This document shows positions 1 to 5,495 of a stretch of 6,770 bases of DNA, piece by piece. How positions within the stretch are numbered: position 1 is the stretch's first letter; every line of letters starts with the position of its first letter. Under the pieces are notes generated by a model that was not told the DNA's origin, ran no database searches, and saw only the letters and a list, made by a program, of their open reading frames with translations. The DNA is from an uncultured Planctomycetota bacterium (lineage in GTDB: Bacteria; Planctomycetota; UBA1135; UBA2386), in the NCBI GenBank assembly GCA_903925435.1, contig CAIYFF010000132.1:1-6770 (forward strand). The letters run 5' to 3'. Position numbers and translations under genes: made by a program.

Positions 1-440
1 AGCGATTGCCGTCGGCGTTGTTTGTGGACCGTGAGCCGTGGATCGCGCTTGCGATCGCGTTGCCCTGCGCGTTTTTGGGCGCGGTCTACACCGCAACGCT
101 GTCGCGCTTGCTGCCATCGGTGCGCGCGGTCGAACAGAAGTGCGCCGCTGCGTGCGGAACGCCAAGCGACTTCACGATCGCCGCGTTCTCGATGCTGTGC
201 GCCACAGCAGAGGGACTGTGCGTCCGCTACTGGCTGCAGGATTGGCGCGGCTATCTGCCTTCGCTCGGGATCGCGGTCGGCATGTCGATCGGCCCCGGCT
301 TCTGGCGGATGTGGCCGGTGTTCCTTGGCATCGCTGCGCTGCTAGGCGGCATGGTCGCACTCGGCTCGGGGCTCGCGTCGTCGATCCTCGCGCATGCACT
401 GATCCTCTATTGGTCCCTGCGTAGGATCCTCTCCCAGTGA
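1..440 (+). CDS. C-terminal part of a CPBP-like integral membrane protein (left-truncated)
   Basis: The frame is open to the left edge (the codon before the TTG at 6 is CGA), so the true start probably lies outside the window; TTG at 6 is only the first possible start inside it. Numbering from that TTG, 144 residues are seen with hydrophobic stretches at about 11-33, 56-70, 83-97, 104-121 and 123-138. The spacing resembles the CPBP family of intramembrane glutamate proteases: AEGLCVR at 68-74 sits where the EExxxR motif belongs, a short loop follows, and SSILAHALI at 125-133 matches the family's last helix, which normally reads close to ILAHALNN. Only E69, R74 and H130 survive. The second Glu is Gly, no His is found in the FxxxH position (about 92-98), and the Asn/Asp after H130 is missing. 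The stop overlaps the next start by four bases, suggesting coupled expression. The family call is by eye; another polytopic membrane family is possible. Confidence 0.5.
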   Translation, partial: RLPSALFVDREPWIALAIALPCAFLGAVYTATLSRLLPSVRAVEQKCAAACGTPSDFTIAAFSMLCATAEGLCVRYWLQDWRGYLPSLGIAVGMSIGPGFWRMWPVFLGIAALLGGMVALGSGLASSILAHALILYWSLRRILSQ

Positions 441-2263
441 ACGCCTTGCTGCCGTTGTTGCTGTCCGTGCCGATGTGCCTGCCTTGCGTTGCGCAGGCGC
501 CTTCAGCCACTCCGCAAGATCCGCCGACGCTCGACCCCAATGCGCCGCGTCAGCCGATGCCGCTGCCCATCGCGTTTGCGTGCCGTCGCAATGGCCGCGC
601 GATCGAAGTCGATGGCTCGCTCGTCGACTGGCCGGAATTGCCGGCGATCGACCTGCAGGACATGCGCCAACTGTCGGGCACGAGCGGCGGCGCGTGGCGT
701 TCGCCGGCGGATTGCTCCGCGGTGGCGTTCTTGCTGTGGGACGGCGATCACTTGTGGTTTGCAGCGAGCGTCAAGGACGAATGGCATCGCGCGCTCGACC
801 CCAACTCGATTGCGCTGCTGGAGACGCCGGTCGCGGACAGCATCCTGCTCAGCATCGATCCGCTTCGCGACACGAGATCGTTCGGCCCGGATCCGCGGCG
901 AGCGGACGACTCGGAGTTTTGGCTGTCCGAAGAAGCGTCGCACGAAGTGATGCGGTGGGATCGCTATCGCGGCACGGCGCGAGTGCTCGACGACGCGCGC
1001 CTCGTGGTCAGCCACGATCGCGAGCAAGGGATCACGACCTATGAGGCGCAGTTGCCGTGGAAGGCGCTGCTGCCGCTCGGCAAGGAGCCAAAGGCTGGGT
1101 TGGCCTTCGACCTCCAACTCGTCGTCAGTGACTTCGACGAGAGCACGGATCCGATGCCGCAGACGCGGATCGGCTGGACCTTTGGTTGCGGAGTGACTGC
1201 CGACGCGGCGTTGTTCGGCACGGCCATGCTGCTCGACGACGGTGGCGAGCTGAAGCAGGGGCTGCCGACGGCGCCGGATCGGCTTGCGATCGAAGTCGAA
1301 GAACGACTGCAGCCCGCGTGGTGGAAGGCGATCGCCGACGCGATGCAGCAAGTGCCGCCGCAAATCCACGATGGCAAAGAAGCGCCGGAAGCGTGCGGCG
1401 GCTTGCGGCGGTTGGAGTTGCTGCAGCGGCTCGACTACGAGATCGCCCGCCACCCGCGCGTCGACTTCGTCGAGTTCTGCCAGCGCGTGCACCGGCGCAT
1501 GTCGCGCGAGGTCGCGGCGGCAGAGCAGCGCGGATTGCCGTTCTTTTGGGATCTGCGCTCGCAGCAGCTGGCCGAGGTCGCCGCAACCGCGCCGCCAAAG
1601 CGCGGCTTTGCGCTGTCTCGATTGCCGCAGGGCGGGTGGCTCGTGCGCGCCGAGAAGCAGTCGTTCCTCGTCGATCCAGCGGGGGCGGACGTTGCGACGC
1701 GCTTTTGGGCTGGTTCCGAGTTTGTGTTGCTGACCGAGTCGCTCGACATGTCGCGCCGCAATGACCAGTTGCTGTTGCGCATGGCAGAAGGCGATGCCCA
1801 GCGCCCGTTCTATGCGCACATCGCGTTCCATATGCCCCGCTTGTTGATGAACGACATGCCGCTGATCGCGCCTGGTTCGACGGTGCGTCAGGCCAATGGC
1901 GCAGAGATCGAGGCTTTGGGCGAGAAGCGCGACGATGGCCAAGTCGCATTCGGCATGGGGTATCGGGTCGATCTGCCAGGACCGCATCGGATCGTGTTCT
2001 GCGGGCCTTCGCTGCGCCCCGAAGACCTGCCCGCTGGCCGCATCGACGCGCTTGTGCTGTCACCGCGAAATCCACAGGCTGTGGAAATTGCCCAAAAGGC
2101 CGCGCCCGATCTCGTCGTCATCGAAGACGCCTTTGGCTGTTTTGTGCTGCCCAATGCGGCACGGGTCGATCTGCGTATCGCGCATCGGTTGCAAAAGGAC
2201 GTGCTGCCTCTGAAGTCGATCTTGTTGGCTCCGGGCGAGACGTGGGCCATATCGAGGCCGTAA
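437..2263 (+). CDS. Secreted protein: CBM9/DOMON-like domain fused to a ligand-less metallo-beta-lactamase-like domain
   Basis: The start is GTG at 437; an in-frame TAG at 422-424 makes it the most upstream start possible. Residues 1-21 look like a signal peptide with likely cleavage after AQA. They contain no Lys or Arg, and there is no lipobox. Residues about 47-265 resemble family 9 carbohydrate-binding/DOMON-like domains: IEVDGSLVDWPE (56-67), a WDGDHLWFAASV strand pair (101-112), and YEAQLPWKAL (202-211), which fits the usual late 'E..IPW..L' motif. Residues about 280-385 are predicted helical. Residues about 388-605 follow the order of an UlaG-type metallo-beta-lactamase fold: GGWLVRAEKQSFLVDPAG (399-416), LLTESLDMS (431-439) in the place of the LTHxHxDH loop, GYRVDLPGPHRIVFCGP (508-524) in the place of the 'gyrie...fxGD' strands, then IDALVLSP (536-543). 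None of the metal-binding His/Asp residues is present, so hydrolase activity is unlikely. A binding or scaffold role outside the cytoplasm is inferred. The domain calls are from pattern memory only. Confidence 0.72.
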   Translation: MNALLPLLLSVPMCLPCVAQAPSATPQDPPTLDPNAPRQPMPLPIAFACRRNGRAIEVDGSLVDWPELPAIDLQDMRQLSGTSGGAWRSPADCSAVAFLLWDGDHLWFAASVKDEWHRALDPNSIALLETPVADSILLSIDPLRDTRSFGPDPRRADDSEFWLSEEASHEVMRWDRYRGTARVLDDARLVVSHDREQGITTYEAQLPWKALLPLGKEPKAGLAFDLQLVVSDFDESTDPMPQTRIGWTFGCGVTADAALFGTAMLLDDGGELKQGLPTAPDRLAIEVEERLQPAWWKAIADAMQQVPPQIHDGKEAPEACGGLRRLELLQRLDYEIARHPRVDFVEFCQRVHRRMSREVAAAEQRGLPFFWDLRSQQLAEVAATAPPKRGFALSRLPQGGWLVRAEKQSFLVDPAGADVATRFWAGSEFVLLTESLDMSRRNDQLLLRMAEGDAQRPFYAHIAFHMPRLLMNDMPLIAPGSTVRQANGAEIEALGEKRDDGQVAFGMGYRVDLPGPHRIVFCGPSLRPEDLPAGRIDALVLSPRNPQAVEIAQKAAPDLVVIEDAFGCFVLPNAARVDLRIAHRLQKDVLPLKSILLAPGETWAISRP

Positions 2264-2292
2264 ATCAAAGACGCTTTCTTACGCTCTCAGTA

Positions 2293-2321
2293 TTGAAAGG
2301 GGATTTGCTGCGACGCATCAT
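2293..2321 (+). promoter_or_regulatory. Possible sigma-70-type promoter for the AT-hook protein gene
   Basis: TTGAAA at 2293-2298 (five of six to TTGACA) is followed 17 bases later by CATCAT at 2316-2321 (four of six to TATAAT). This predicts a transcript start near 2328 and a leader of about 55 bases before the ATG at 2383. It lies in the only gap between the upstream secreted-protein gene and this one. The -10 match is weak. Confidence 0.35.
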
Positions 2322-2360
2322 CCCCCGCCACTGTCGGTTGATCCGGCATGTCGGACCCCC

Positions 2361-2382
2361 GCACACAAACACACACACCAAC
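2361..2382 (+). promoter_or_regulatory. CA-rich leader instead of a Shine-Dalgarno sequence
   Basis: The 22 bases directly before the ATG at 2383 are almost only C and A, including a run of alternating CA, with no GGAGG-like element. Such a leader cannot fold with itself and would stay single-stranded. The gene's uniform codon use suggests strong expression, so this tract may serve as an unstructured ribosome landing site. That function is inferred; the composition is seen directly. Confidence 0.4.
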
Positions 2383-2817
2383 ATGGCAGCCAAGAAAGAC
2401 ACGTCGGCGATGGACTTCATCCTCGCCACCCTCAAGAAGAGCAAGAAGGCCTCCTACGCTGAGGTCAAGGCCGCGGCGGACGAGAAGGGCCTCGCCGTCT
2501 ACCCGATTATGTATGGCCGCGCGCAAGCGCTGCTGGGCTACGTCCCGATGAAGCCGCGTGGCCAGGGCAAGGCCGCAGTCGCGAAGGCCGCGAAGGCAGC
2601 CCCCGCCGCCGCCGTGGCGCCAATCGCCGGCGCGCCGGTCACGCGCGGCCCGGGCCGCCCGCCGAAGAGCAGCTACGTCACCGCGGCAGCTCCTTCGATG
2701 GACCTCAGCTCGCTCGACGGCATCATCAACGCCGTGCGCAGCTCGGAGACGGCCAAGGCTCGCTACCGCACCGCGCTGGAGAAGATCCAGTCGATCCTCG
2801 GCGACGCGCTCGCGTGA
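2383..2817 (+). CDS. Small AT-hook nucleoid-associated-type DNA-binding protein
   Basis: The protein has 144 residues. I chose ATG 2383 because the conserved-looking, Lys-rich N-terminus begins here and the in-frame extension back to 2242 would overlap the previous gene and be unlike protein. Three parts can be seen. Residues 8-56 form a compact helical or winged-helix-like unit ending in VYPIMYGRAQALLGYV (39-54). Residues 57-104 are a linker rich in Ala, Lys, Pro and Gly carrying GPGRPPK (89-95), an AT-hook core (GRP flanked by basic residues) that inserts into the minor groove of AT-rich DNA. Residues 106-144 form an amphipathic helix suited to self-association. Codon choice is very uniform (GCC/GCG, AAG, CTC), as in abundant proteins. 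Small proteins with this plan are, to my recollection, common in planctomycetes. A role in chromosome organisation or silencing of AT-rich DNA is inferred; a specific regulator is the alternative. The gene is monocistronic, with its own promoter and terminator. Confidence 0.8.
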   Translation: MAAKKDTSAMDFILATLKKSKKASYAEVKAAADEKGLAVYPIMYGRAQALLGYVPMKPRGQGKAAVAKAAKAAPAAAVAPIAGAPVTRGPGRPPKSSYVTAAAPSMDLSSLDGIINAVRSSETAKARYRTALEKIQSILGDALA

Positions 2818-2863
2818 TCGCACGGGCCTGACACCAAGGCTCACCCCGACACTCAGGCTCGCA

Positions 2864-2906
2864 ATGCAACGGGCGTCCGCTCCTTGGAGCAGGGCGCCCG
2901 TCGCAT
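2864..2906. terminator. Bidirectional hairpin terminator between convergent genes
   Basis: The arms are ATGC/GCAT (2864-2867, 2903-2906), ACGGGCG/CGCCCGT (2869-2875, 2895-2901) and GCTCC/GGAGC (2879-2883, 2886-2890), with small internal loops and a TT centre. The element starts 46 bases after the stop of the AT-hook gene and ends one base before the stop of the aminotransferase gene on the other strand, so it can serve both. The T-run is short on the + side (TTT at 2906-2908) and absent on the - side. Confidence 0.7.
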
Positions 2907-2907
2907 T

Positions 2908-3819
2908 TCAGGCAGGTCCCTTCGCGCGCTGTGCGAGCTGAATTGCCGACGGCATATCGACGTCCTTGGCGCGGCGGTCGCATTGCTGCGAGAACTCGGC
3001 GCCGATGGCTAGCACGCGCTGCGCAGCCTCGCCTTGCGGCATCGCAATCCCGTCCACGTGCGTGACGAGCGCCACGTCGCGCAGCGTGCTGCTGGTGAAC
3101 ACCGCGTCGGCAGTGAGAGCGTCGTTGCGCGTGAGGTCGCGTTCTTCCACGCGTTCGCCGCGTGCTCGCAAGAAATCGATCAGCAGTGCGCGCGTGACGC
3201 CGAGCAGGATCCCGGCGTGCGCGGGTGGCGTGAGCCATGTGCCGTTCTTCACGAAGAACACGTTGCTCGTCGAGGCCTCGGTCACATGGTCGCTCGTGTT
3301 CAAGAACAGGCAGTCGGTAGCGCCCGCCTGTTTTGCCTCCGCGAGCCCGAGCACGTTGTTGAGGTAATTGCCGCTCTTCACTGCGGGGTCGAGCGCGCGC
3401 CGGTCGTTGCGCAAGCGTTCGATGATCTGCAGCCGCACATCGGATGGCGCCGGCGGCAGCGGTCGCGCAAACAGGATCCAGCGCTCGGGTCCAGGGGCTG
3501 CGCGCAAGTCGATGCTCGGCGCCGTTCCCGTGCCGCGCGTGACGACGATGCGCACGTAGTGCTCGGCATTGCCGGCTGCGTGCATCGTGTCGAGGACGCG
3601 GCGAAGGATCGTCGCGTCGTCGAGCGACAGCTCCATGCCGATGCCCATTGCCGACGCGCGCAGGCGATCGAGATGCTCTTGCCACGCGAACAGGCTGCCG
3701 TTGCGCGTGCGGATCACCTCGTAGATCGAGTCGCCGAACAGGAAGCCGCGGTCGAGGACGGGCACGGTCGCTTCGTGCTCGGGGACGATCCTGCCGTCGA
3801 TGTTGCAGAGGTTGGCCAT
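2908..3819 (-). CDS. Class IV pyridoxal-phosphate aminotransferase (BCAT / D-amino acid transaminase / aminodeoxychorismate lyase family)
   Basis: The protein has 303 residues, the normal length for fold-type IV PLP enzymes. Visible family marks: NIDGRIVPEHEATVPVLDRG (6-25); GDSIYEVIRT (29-38) with the conserved Tyr at 33; the VRIVVTRG strand (89-96); VKSGNYLNNVL (147-157), with K148 as the lysine that binds PLP; VTEASTSNVFFV (179-190), with E181 contacting the pyridine nitrogen; and GVTRALL (207-213). The start at 3819 was chosen because the fold begins there; the frame continues to an ATG at 3903, but that adds 28 Arg/Ala/Cys-rich residues with no family counterpart. There is no strong ribosome site. 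Family members transfer amino groups to branched-chain 2-oxo acids or D-amino acids, or split aminodeoxychorismate to p-aminobenzoate in folate synthesis. The EAST-SNVF and TSST motifs lean slightly to the D-amino acid transaminase/lyase side, but sequence alone does not settle the substrate. The gene stands alone, divergent from purF. Confidence 0.9.
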   Translation of the reverse strand: MANLCNIDGRIVPEHEATVPVLDRGFLFGDSIYEVIRTRNGSLFAWQEHLDRLRASAMGIGMELSLDDATILRRVLDTMHAAGNAEHYVRIVVTRGTGTAPSIDLRAAPGPERWILFARPLPPAPSDVRLQIIERLRNDRRALDPAVKSGNYLNNVLGLAEAKQAGATDCLFLNTSDHVTEASTSNVFFVKNGTWLTPPAHAGILLGVTRALLIDFLRARGERVEERDLTRNDALTADAVFTSSTLRDVALVTHVDGIAMPQGEAAQRVLAIGAEFSQQCDRRAKDVDMPSAIQLAQRAKGPA

Positions 3820-3839
3820 GGCGAGCCCAGCATCCGCCG

Positions 3840-3867
3840 CGCCGCAGCCGGCGCAACGCCGCAGCCG
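3840..3867. repeat. Pair of 11-base direct repeats in the divergent gap
   Basis: CGCCGCAGCCG occurs at 3840-3850 and again at 3857-3867, 17 bases apart start to start, just upstream of the aminotransferase start on the opposite strand. It could be a regulator site for that gene. Chance repetition in GC-rich sequence is the main alternative. Confidence 0.25.
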
Positions 3868-3879
3868 TGCGCAGTCGCC

Positions 3880-3899
3880 CTCGGGCGCAGAGCGCCGAG
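3880..3899. repeat. Inverted repeat in the divergent gap
   Basis: CTCG-G-GCGC, loop AGA, GCGC-CGAG forms an eight-pair stem with one bulged G (3884). It lies 60 bases from the aminotransferase start and about 50 from the purF start. An operator or short RNA structure is possible; the sequence does not match a purine-repressor box that I know. Confidence 0.3.
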
Positions 3900-3911
3900 C
3901 CATCGCGTCGC

Positions 3912-3940
3912 GTGATTCGCAGCGGCCTCGGTCCTACACT
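3912..3940 (+). promoter_or_regulatory. Possible purF promoter with a near-leaderless start
   Basis: TACACT at 3935-3940 matches TATAAT at four of six positions. GTGATT at 3912-3917, exactly 17 bases before it, keeps TGA of TTGACA. Only ten bases separate TACACT from the purF ATG at 3951, so transcription would begin at about 3946-3948 and the mRNA would have almost no leader. No Shine-Dalgarno sequence is present. The placement is suggestive, not proven. Confidence 0.35.
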
Positions 3941-3950
3941 CCTCGCCCCG

Positions 3951-5405
3951 ATGTGCGGCTTCATCTCGATCTTCGGTCCTGAGGGCTCAGACGTTCTCCA
4001 GGACATCTTGACCGGTCTCTTGGCGATCCAGCACCGCGGCCAGGACGCCGCGGGCATCGTGAGCTTCGACGAGAAGTTCCGGGCCAAGAAGGGGCTCGGC
4101 CTCGTGCGCGAAGTGTTCGAAGAGAAGCACTTGTCGCGGCTGTCAGGCTCGATGGCGGTTGGCCACGTGCGCTACCCGACGGTCGGACAAAACGAAGTCG
4201 GCGACGTGCAGCCGTTCTGGATCGACTTCCCCGTCGGCGTCGCGATGGCGCACAACGGCAACGTCACGAACTTCCACGAACTGAAGAAGGACTACTTCGC
4301 CGGCCGCCACGTTCGCCTCGCCAGCAACTGCGACCTCGAAGCCGTGCTCTACGTGTTTGCGGATCGCCTGCTGCGCCGCAAGGGCGACTCGGTCGTGGCC
4401 GAAGACGTCGTCGAAGCGACGCGCGAGACGTTTGAGCGCGTGAAGGGCGCCTACTCGGTGGTCGGCATCATCGCCGGTGTCGGCATGTATGCGTTCCGCG
4501 ATCCGTTCGGCATCAAGCCGTGCATCTTCGGCCGCAAGCAGACCGATCAGGGCTGGCAATACGCGGTCGCCAGCGAGTCCGTCGTCCTCGATGTCGCGGG
4601 CTACGAGGTCGTGCGCGACCTCAAGGCGGGAGAGCTGTTGTGGATCGGCATGGACCGCAAGCCGCAGTTCTTCCAGGTTGGAACCAAGCCGCACCGTCCG
4701 TGCGTGTTTGAGTACATCTACTTCGCGCGGCCCGACAGCTCCCTCGATGGCGCTTCGGTCTACGCCGCACGCCTTGAGCTCGGCAAGAAGCTCGGCGAGC
4801 AATGGAAGAAGACGGGCCTCGAGGTCGACGTCGTGATCCCTGTGCCGGAGTCCGCGCGCACCGCCGCGCAGACGATGGCGGAGGTCCTCGGCGTCCCGTA
4901 TCGCGAGGGCTTCGTCAAGAACCGCTATGTCGGCCGCACGTTCATCATGCCGAACGACAAGGCGCGGCAGTCGACGATCCGCCACAAGCTCAATCCCATC
5001 CGCGTCGAGTTCGAAGGCAAGCGCGTCTTGATCCTCGATGACTCGATCGTGCGCGGCAACACGAGCCGTCAGATCGTCAAGATCGCTCGCCAGATGGGCG
5101 CCGCGAAGGTCTACCTCGCGAGCTACTCGCCGCCGCTCTTGCACCCGTGTCTCTACGGCATCGACATGTCGACCAAGCGCGAGTTCGTCGCGCGCGGCCG
5201 CACGACCGCAGAGATCGCCACCGAACTCGGCGCCGATTTCGTTCTCTACCAGACCATCGAGGACATGGTCCAAGCAGTGCAGGCAGTCGGCCCCGATCGC
5301 CAGTTCTGCAAGGCGTGCTTCGACGGCAACTATCCGACCGGCGACATCACCGAGCGCATGCTCAGCGACATCGAGACGGATCGCCTCGAAGCCACGAAGT
5401 CCTGA
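3951..5405 (+). CDS. purF: Amidophosphoribosyltransferase (glutamine PRPP amidotransferase)
   Basis: This cytoplasmic enzyme makes 5-phosphoribosylamine from PRPP and glutamine, the first committed step of purine synthesis. The 484 residues fit the family. The N-terminal glutaminase domain starts MCGF, so C2 becomes the N-terminal nucleophile once Met is removed. It shows QHRGQDAAG (27-35), GHVRYPT (71-77, R74 binding glutamine), HNGN (101-104) and D128. The C-terminal phosphoribosyltransferase domain has VIPVPES (295-301), KNRYVGRTFI (323-332) and the PRPP loop VLILDDSIVRGNTS (359-372). C251, C400, C453 and C456 sit where the 4Fe-4S ligands lie in the Bacillus-type enzyme. ATG 3951 was chosen because the catalytic Cys must follow directly. 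A GTG at 3912 would add a 13-residue leader, formally like the Bacillus propeptide, but nothing else supports it. No other purine gene is adjacent. Confidence 0.97.
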   Translation: MCGFISIFGPEGSDVLQDILTGLLAIQHRGQDAAGIVSFDEKFRAKKGLGLVREVFEEKHLSRLSGSMAVGHVRYPTVGQNEVGDVQPFWIDFPVGVAMAHNGNVTNFHELKKDYFAGRHVRLASNCDLEAVLYVFADRLLRRKGDSVVAEDVVEATRETFERVKGAYSVVGIIAGVGMYAFRDPFGIKPCIFGRKQTDQGWQYAVASESVVLDVAGYEVVRDLKAGELLWIGMDRKPQFFQVGTKPHRPCVFEYIYFARPDSSLDGASVYAARLELGKKLGEQWKKTGLEVDVVIPVPESARTAAQTMAEVLGVPYREGFVKNRYVGRTFIMPNDKARQSTIRHKLNPIRVEFEGKRVLILDDSIVRGNTSRQIVKIARQMGAAKVYLASYSPPLLHPCLYGIDMSTKREFVARGRTTAEIATELGADFVLYQTIEDMVQAVQAVGPDRQFCKACFDGNYPTGDITERMLSDIETDRLEATKS

Positions 5406-5449
5406 CCGCGCGCGGGCTTGTCGAGCCAAGCTTCCGATGTTTCGATGCG

Positions 5450-5495
5450 CGCATGGAAGCACTCCATGCGGCGGGGATCCTAGGGGTCGTTTTTT
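5450..5495 (+). terminator. Double hairpin with T-run over the start of the last gene (terminator or attenuator candidate)
   Basis: The first hairpin is a perfect 8-base inverted repeat, CGCATGGA / TCCATGCG (5450-5457, 5463-5470), with loop AGCAC; its left arm contains the ATG at 5453. The second, as RNA, pairs GATCC (5476-5480) with GGGTC (5484-5488) using one G-U pair around a TAG loop. One base later comes a run of six T (5490-5495), as in an intrinsic terminator. It lies 45-90 bases after the purF stop, so it may end the purF transcript, or control entry into the next gene. The second stem is short. Confidence 0.4.

Noticed and set aside
503..1987. 494-codon open frame on the - strand opposite the secreted CBM9-like gene
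   Set aside because: Its translation is dominated by Arg, Ala and Gln without any domain pattern. It is the usual antisense shadow of a GC-rich gene.
2259..2283. Hairpin over the stop of the secreted CBM9-like gene (CGTAA/TTACG outer, AAAG/CTTT inner)
   Set aside because: The stem is AT-rich, broken by a 3/1 internal loop and has no T-run, so it is too weak to call as a terminator.
2242..2382. In-frame N-terminal extension of the AT-hook protein to 2242
   Set aside because: It would overlap the previous gene, run through the likely promoter and translate the CA tract into a Thr/His/Asn string. ATG 2383 is far better.
3820..3903. 28-residue N-terminal extension of the aminotransferase to an ATG at 3903
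   Set aside because: The extra residues are Arg/Ala/Cys-rich and lie before the point where the fold normally begins.
2726..4087. 453-codon - strand frame covering the aminotransferase in another phase and reaching into purF
   Set aside because: It is Arg-rich and patternless; the class IV aminotransferase frame inside it carries all the conserved motifs.
5406..5415. Perfect palindrome CCGCGCGCGG just after the purF stop
   Set aside because: Alternating CG runs are self-complementary by nature and it has no loop or T-run. The hairpins at 5450-5495 are better candidates.
4143..5462. 439-codon open frame on the - strand opposite purF
   Set aside because: purF is unmistakable on the other strand. 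This frame is rich in Asp, Ala, Val and Arg with low complexity, which is typical of an antisense shadow.
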